From positions 1-35,922 of the forward strand of contig JBEPTZ010000037.1 in NCBI GenBank assembly GCA_041691815.1: a stretch of 35,922 nt of DNA. Direction: 5' to 3'. This DNA is from 70-18 sp041691815 (lineage in GTDB: Bacteria; Pseudomonadota; Alphaproteobacteria; Acetobacterales; Acetobacteraceae). Shown here piece by piece: positions 31,193 through 35,922 of this stretch. A program made the translations under genes and the position numbers. The number at the start of each line of letters is the position of its first letter. Positions within the stretch are counted from its first letter, which is position 1. The notes below the pieces were generated by a model. It saw nothing but the letters and a program-made list of their open reading frames with translations, made no database searches and was not told where the DNA came from.

Positions 31193-32077
31193 ATGAGCAG
31201 CAGCCTGATCAGCAACCAGGGGCCGCGCATCAGGCACAGCGCCGGTGAGGCCGCGCCGTACCAGACCCTGACGCTCGACCGGCTCACCCCGGTGATCGGC
31301 GCGGAGGTCAGCGGCATCGACCTCTCGCAGCCGCTCGGCAACCAGCAGCGCGAGGAGTTGCACCGGGCATTGGCCGAAAACCTGGTGATCTTCTTCCGCG
31401 ACCAGCACATCACCCCGCAGCAGCACCTGGCGTTCGGCCGGCTGTTCGGCGAGCTGCATATCCACCCCGCCGCGCCGCATGTCGACGGCGAGCCGGCGCT
31501 GATGGTCATCAAGGCCGACCGCGACAGCCCGCGCGCCAATGGCGAGGGCTGGCACACCGACGTGTCCTGCGACGTGGAGCCGCCGATGGGCAGCATCCTC
31601 TATATCCACACCTGCCCGCCGGCCGGCGGCGACACGCTGTTCGCCAACATGTACGCCGCCTACGACGCGCTGTCGGACCGCATGAAGGCGTATCTGGACG
31701 GCATGCAGGCCGAGCATGACGGCGAGCCGGTGTATCGCGGGCTGTACGCCAATCTCGGCGTGGCGGACCGCCCCAGCTATCCGCGCGCCGAGCACCCGGT
31801 GGTGCGCACCCATGTGGTGACCGGCAAGCGGGCGCTGTACGTCAATCGCGGCTTCACCCGCCGGCTGCTGGGGGTGCCGCGCGACGAGAGCGACGGGGTG
31901 CTGCGCTACCTGTACGACCACATGGAGAACCCGCTGTTCCAGTGCCGGTTCCGCTGGCGGGAGAACTCGATCGCGTTCTGGGATAACCGCTGCACCCAGC
32001 ATCGGGCGATGTGGGACTACTGGCCGCATACCCGCTCGGGCAACCGGGTTACGGTGAAGGGGGAGCGGCCGATCTAG
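31193..32077 (+). CDS. TauD/TfdA-family 2-oxoglutarate-dependent dioxygenase
   Basis: This 294-aa non-haem iron enzyme oxidises a substrate with concomitant decarboxylation of 2-oxoglutarate. It has the facial triad His121-x-Asp123 (GWHTDVS) with distal His270 (CTQHRAM), and Arg residues in HTRSGNRVTVKG that bind 2-oxoglutarate. FFRDQHITPQQHLAFGRLFGEL is the usual N-terminal block. The family includes taurine and alkylsulfatase-type dioxygenases and 2,4-D dioxygenase; no sulfonate transporter is nearby, so the substrate stays open. ATG 31193 has GGGGAGG upstream. The 3' end overlaps the convergent membrane-protein gene by 29 nt. Confidence 0.93.
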   Translation: MSSSLISNQGPRIRHSAGEAAPYQTLTLDRLTPVIGAEVSGIDLSQPLGNQQREELHRALAENLVIFFRDQHITPQQHLAFGRLFGELHIHPAAPHVDGEPALMVIKADRDSPRANGEGWHTDVSCDVEPPMGSILYIHTCPPAGGDTLFANMYAAYDALSDRMKAYLDGMQAEHDGEPVYRGLYANLGVADRPSYPRAEHPVVRTHVVTGKRALYVNRGFTRRLLGVPRDESDGVLRYLYDHMENPLFQCRFRWRENSIAFWDNRCTQHRAMWDYWPHTRSGNRVTVKGERPI

Positions 32078-32893
32078 CTCCGGGTGAGGTCATCGCCTGG
32101 AGATGCACGAACAGGTCAGTATAGATCGAAGTGAAGGTCTGTTCGCCGCAGGTGGTCAGCAGGTCGAAGAAGAAATACTTGTATTTGATGGTGCTGGGCT
32201 GCCCGACGATGTCGGGGTCTTTCTGCAAGCCGGCCAGGCTGGCGTTCAGTGCGGTGCGCTCGTTCTGGTCAAGCGTCTGGAAGGCCAACAGCGCCGGGCG
32301 CAGGAAACGCACCGATTCGACGAAATCATACGGCGCCAGCGCCTCGGCGGCCTCGGTGACCAGGCGGTGGCGATGGGCGGCGCGGCGACGGTCGATATCG
32401 CGATTGACCGCGCTCAGCAGTTGATCGAGCGCCAGCGCCGGGCCGACCGCGATCTCGGTGCCGTCGGTCTGCCGGACGGTGAACAGCTTGGAGCGCAGCA
32501 GCACCATCGCGCCGAAGCCGGCCAGCATCGCCCGCGCCACCCCGTCGGCCGGGGCCGAGGTTTCGGTGGGGAAATGCTCCATCAGCAGAAGGCCGAGCAG
32601 GCTTCCGGCGGCGTTCAGCGTGATATATAGGCGATGCCGGGCGGCGAACCGGCGGCCTGCCACGGCTCATCGCGATAGCGGGACACCAGTTCAGCGAAGC
32701 CGACCACCGCGCCGATGCTGGCAGCGGCAATGCAGCGCAGCTTCAGGCTGTGCGGCGGCCATGGCAGCGGCAGCAACCCGCCCTGCACCAGCGCGATGAC
32801 CGCCACCACGGCGGCCACCAGCACGAACGAGATCAGCACATCCGAGTCACCGGACTGGCCACGCTGCGGCGGCGCAAGGAGTGGCACGGCCAC
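32049..32893 (-). pseudogene. Membrane protein of unknown function, split by a 2-bp indel
   Basis: Two minus-strand frames form one gene. The first starts at GTG 32893, has two helices (LISFVLVAAVVAVIALVQGG and LKLRCIAAASIGAVVGFAEL) and the block ELVSRYRDEPWQAAGSPPGIAYI, then stops at 32615. The second resumes as YITLNAAGSLLGLLLMEHF and runs to 32049 with a soluble C-terminal part (about 150 aa, DQLLSAVNRDIDRRRAAHRHRL...). The frames join in an ATATATA run (32623-32629); removing one TA unit restores a continuous protein of about 280 aa. I know no function for this family. It could be a real inactivation, a slippage switch or a base-calling error. It starts 9 nt after the small gene upstream. 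Confidence 0.65.
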
Positions 32894-32902
32894 GGTGCGG
32901 CG

Positions 32903-33268
32903 TCAGGCCGCGGCGGGCGTGAGGATGTAGCGCTGGTCGGCGAACACCGGGTCGCGGTCGGCGAGCTGGATCAGGCCGCGTTGCACCAGTTCGGCCAGCG
33001 CGATGCGGAATTGCGGAAATTCGCCATCGCGGATGCGCTCGAACATCTCGCGGTCGGTGAGCGGCCCGGCTGCCGCCTCCAGCGCCTCCAGGATCCGGCC
33101 GCCGTAGCGCAGATACAGCCGTTCCCGCTCTGGCGCGGCGGCCGCCAGGGCCATTCTGGCCGCGGCATCCAACACGGCAACCGTTATTGGCGCCGCCTCA
33201 GTGGTCATCAGGTTCCGCGTTTCACGCAGCAGGTCGCTGGACAGGAAAGCGGTCTTGGGTGCGCTCAT
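32903..33268 (-). CDS. Hypothetical protein, 121 aa
   Basis: This is a small soluble, mostly helical protein. I do not recognise it. ATG 33268 has GGAG 7-8 nt upstream. The middle (GGRILEALEAAAGPLTDREMFERIRDGEFPQFRIALAELVQRGLIQLADRDP) reads like a winged-helix fold: helix, helix, recognition helix, then a short beta wing. A DNA-binding or adaptor role is possible but unsupported. It lies 9 nt upstream of the split membrane-protein gene on the same strand, so the two likely form an operon. It follows uvrA on the same strand after a 67-nt gap. Confidence 0.65.
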   Translation of the reverse strand: MSAPKTAFLSSDLLRETRNLMTTEAAPITVAVLDAAARMALAAAAPERERLYLRYGGRILEALEAAAGPLTDREMFERIRDGEFPQFRIALAELVQRGLIQLADRDPVFADQRYILTPAAA

Positions 33269-33335
33269 CGGCGATCTCCAACCGTGTGGCGGTAATATAG
33301 GCGGCCCGGTGGGAATCTGCGAGGCTATTCCCGCA

Positions 33336-35922
<2,587 letters not shown>

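Overview
The window is about 36 kb of very GC-rich (close to 70 percent by eye), gene-dense bacterial chromosome. The gene content (dusB/nifR3-ntrB-ntrC-ntrY-ntrX in one run, fused ispDF, secG-pyrG-kdsA, yajC beside a DUF815 ATPase, an NDUFAF6-like squalene-synthase homologue) points to Alphaproteobacteria, most likely Rhodospirillales/Acetobacteraceae. The family assignment is inference; no rRNA or tRNA is present to confirm it.

Layout. 1-5.1 kb: the end of secG, pyrG, kdsA, then lptF and a GT4 glycosyltransferase on the minus strand (nucleotide supply, KDO synthesis, LPS export and sugar transfer). 5.3-8.0 kb: an overlapping three-gene operon for a flavin/iron-sulfur amine or opine-type dehydrogenase (DAO-like subunit, 2Fe-2S ferredoxin-like subunit, FAD subunit with BFD-type 2Fe-2S domain). 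8.0-10.7 kb: an accessory stretch with a GNAT acetyltransferase, a divergent COG3910-type ATPase, a luciferase-like monooxygenase gene with its middle deleted, and a low-GC orphan gene whose Cys-His-Asp pattern resembles papain-like secreted effectors. 10.9-17.1 kb: a two-subunit molybdenum hydroxylase (IorAB/nicotinate dehydrogenase type), a TPP-dependent acetolactate-synthase-like enzyme and an acyl-CoA dehydrogenase. 17.1-25.8 kb: ispDF and, divergently, dusB-ntrB-ntrC-ntrY-ntrX, the nitrogen-regulation operon with two sensor/response-regulator pairs. 25.9-31.2 kb: DUF815 ATPase, yajC, sodB, the NDUFAF6-like gene, a frameshifted NUDIX gene, a PNPOx-family flavoprotein and a divergent LysR regulator. 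31.2-35.9 kb: a TauD-type dioxygenase, a frameshifted membrane-protein gene with a small partner, and most of uvrA.

The most unusual feature is a dispersed, structured, A/T-rich element of about 122 bp. Four full copies and one half copy are present. Every gene 3' end next to a copy stops within 11 nt of it, or inside it, and four of the five copies lie between convergent genes. Each full copy has two different A/T-rich terminal hairpins, an inner long-range stem and a central GGAGAC/GTCTCC-type hairpin. Several copies also lie where the gene order expected from related genomes is broken.

Three genes show degeneration (one in-frame internal deletion, two small indels). The plus-strand GC skew appears to switch from C-rich to G-rich near 8.5 kb regardless of gene direction, which suggests a replication-strand or rearrangement boundary.
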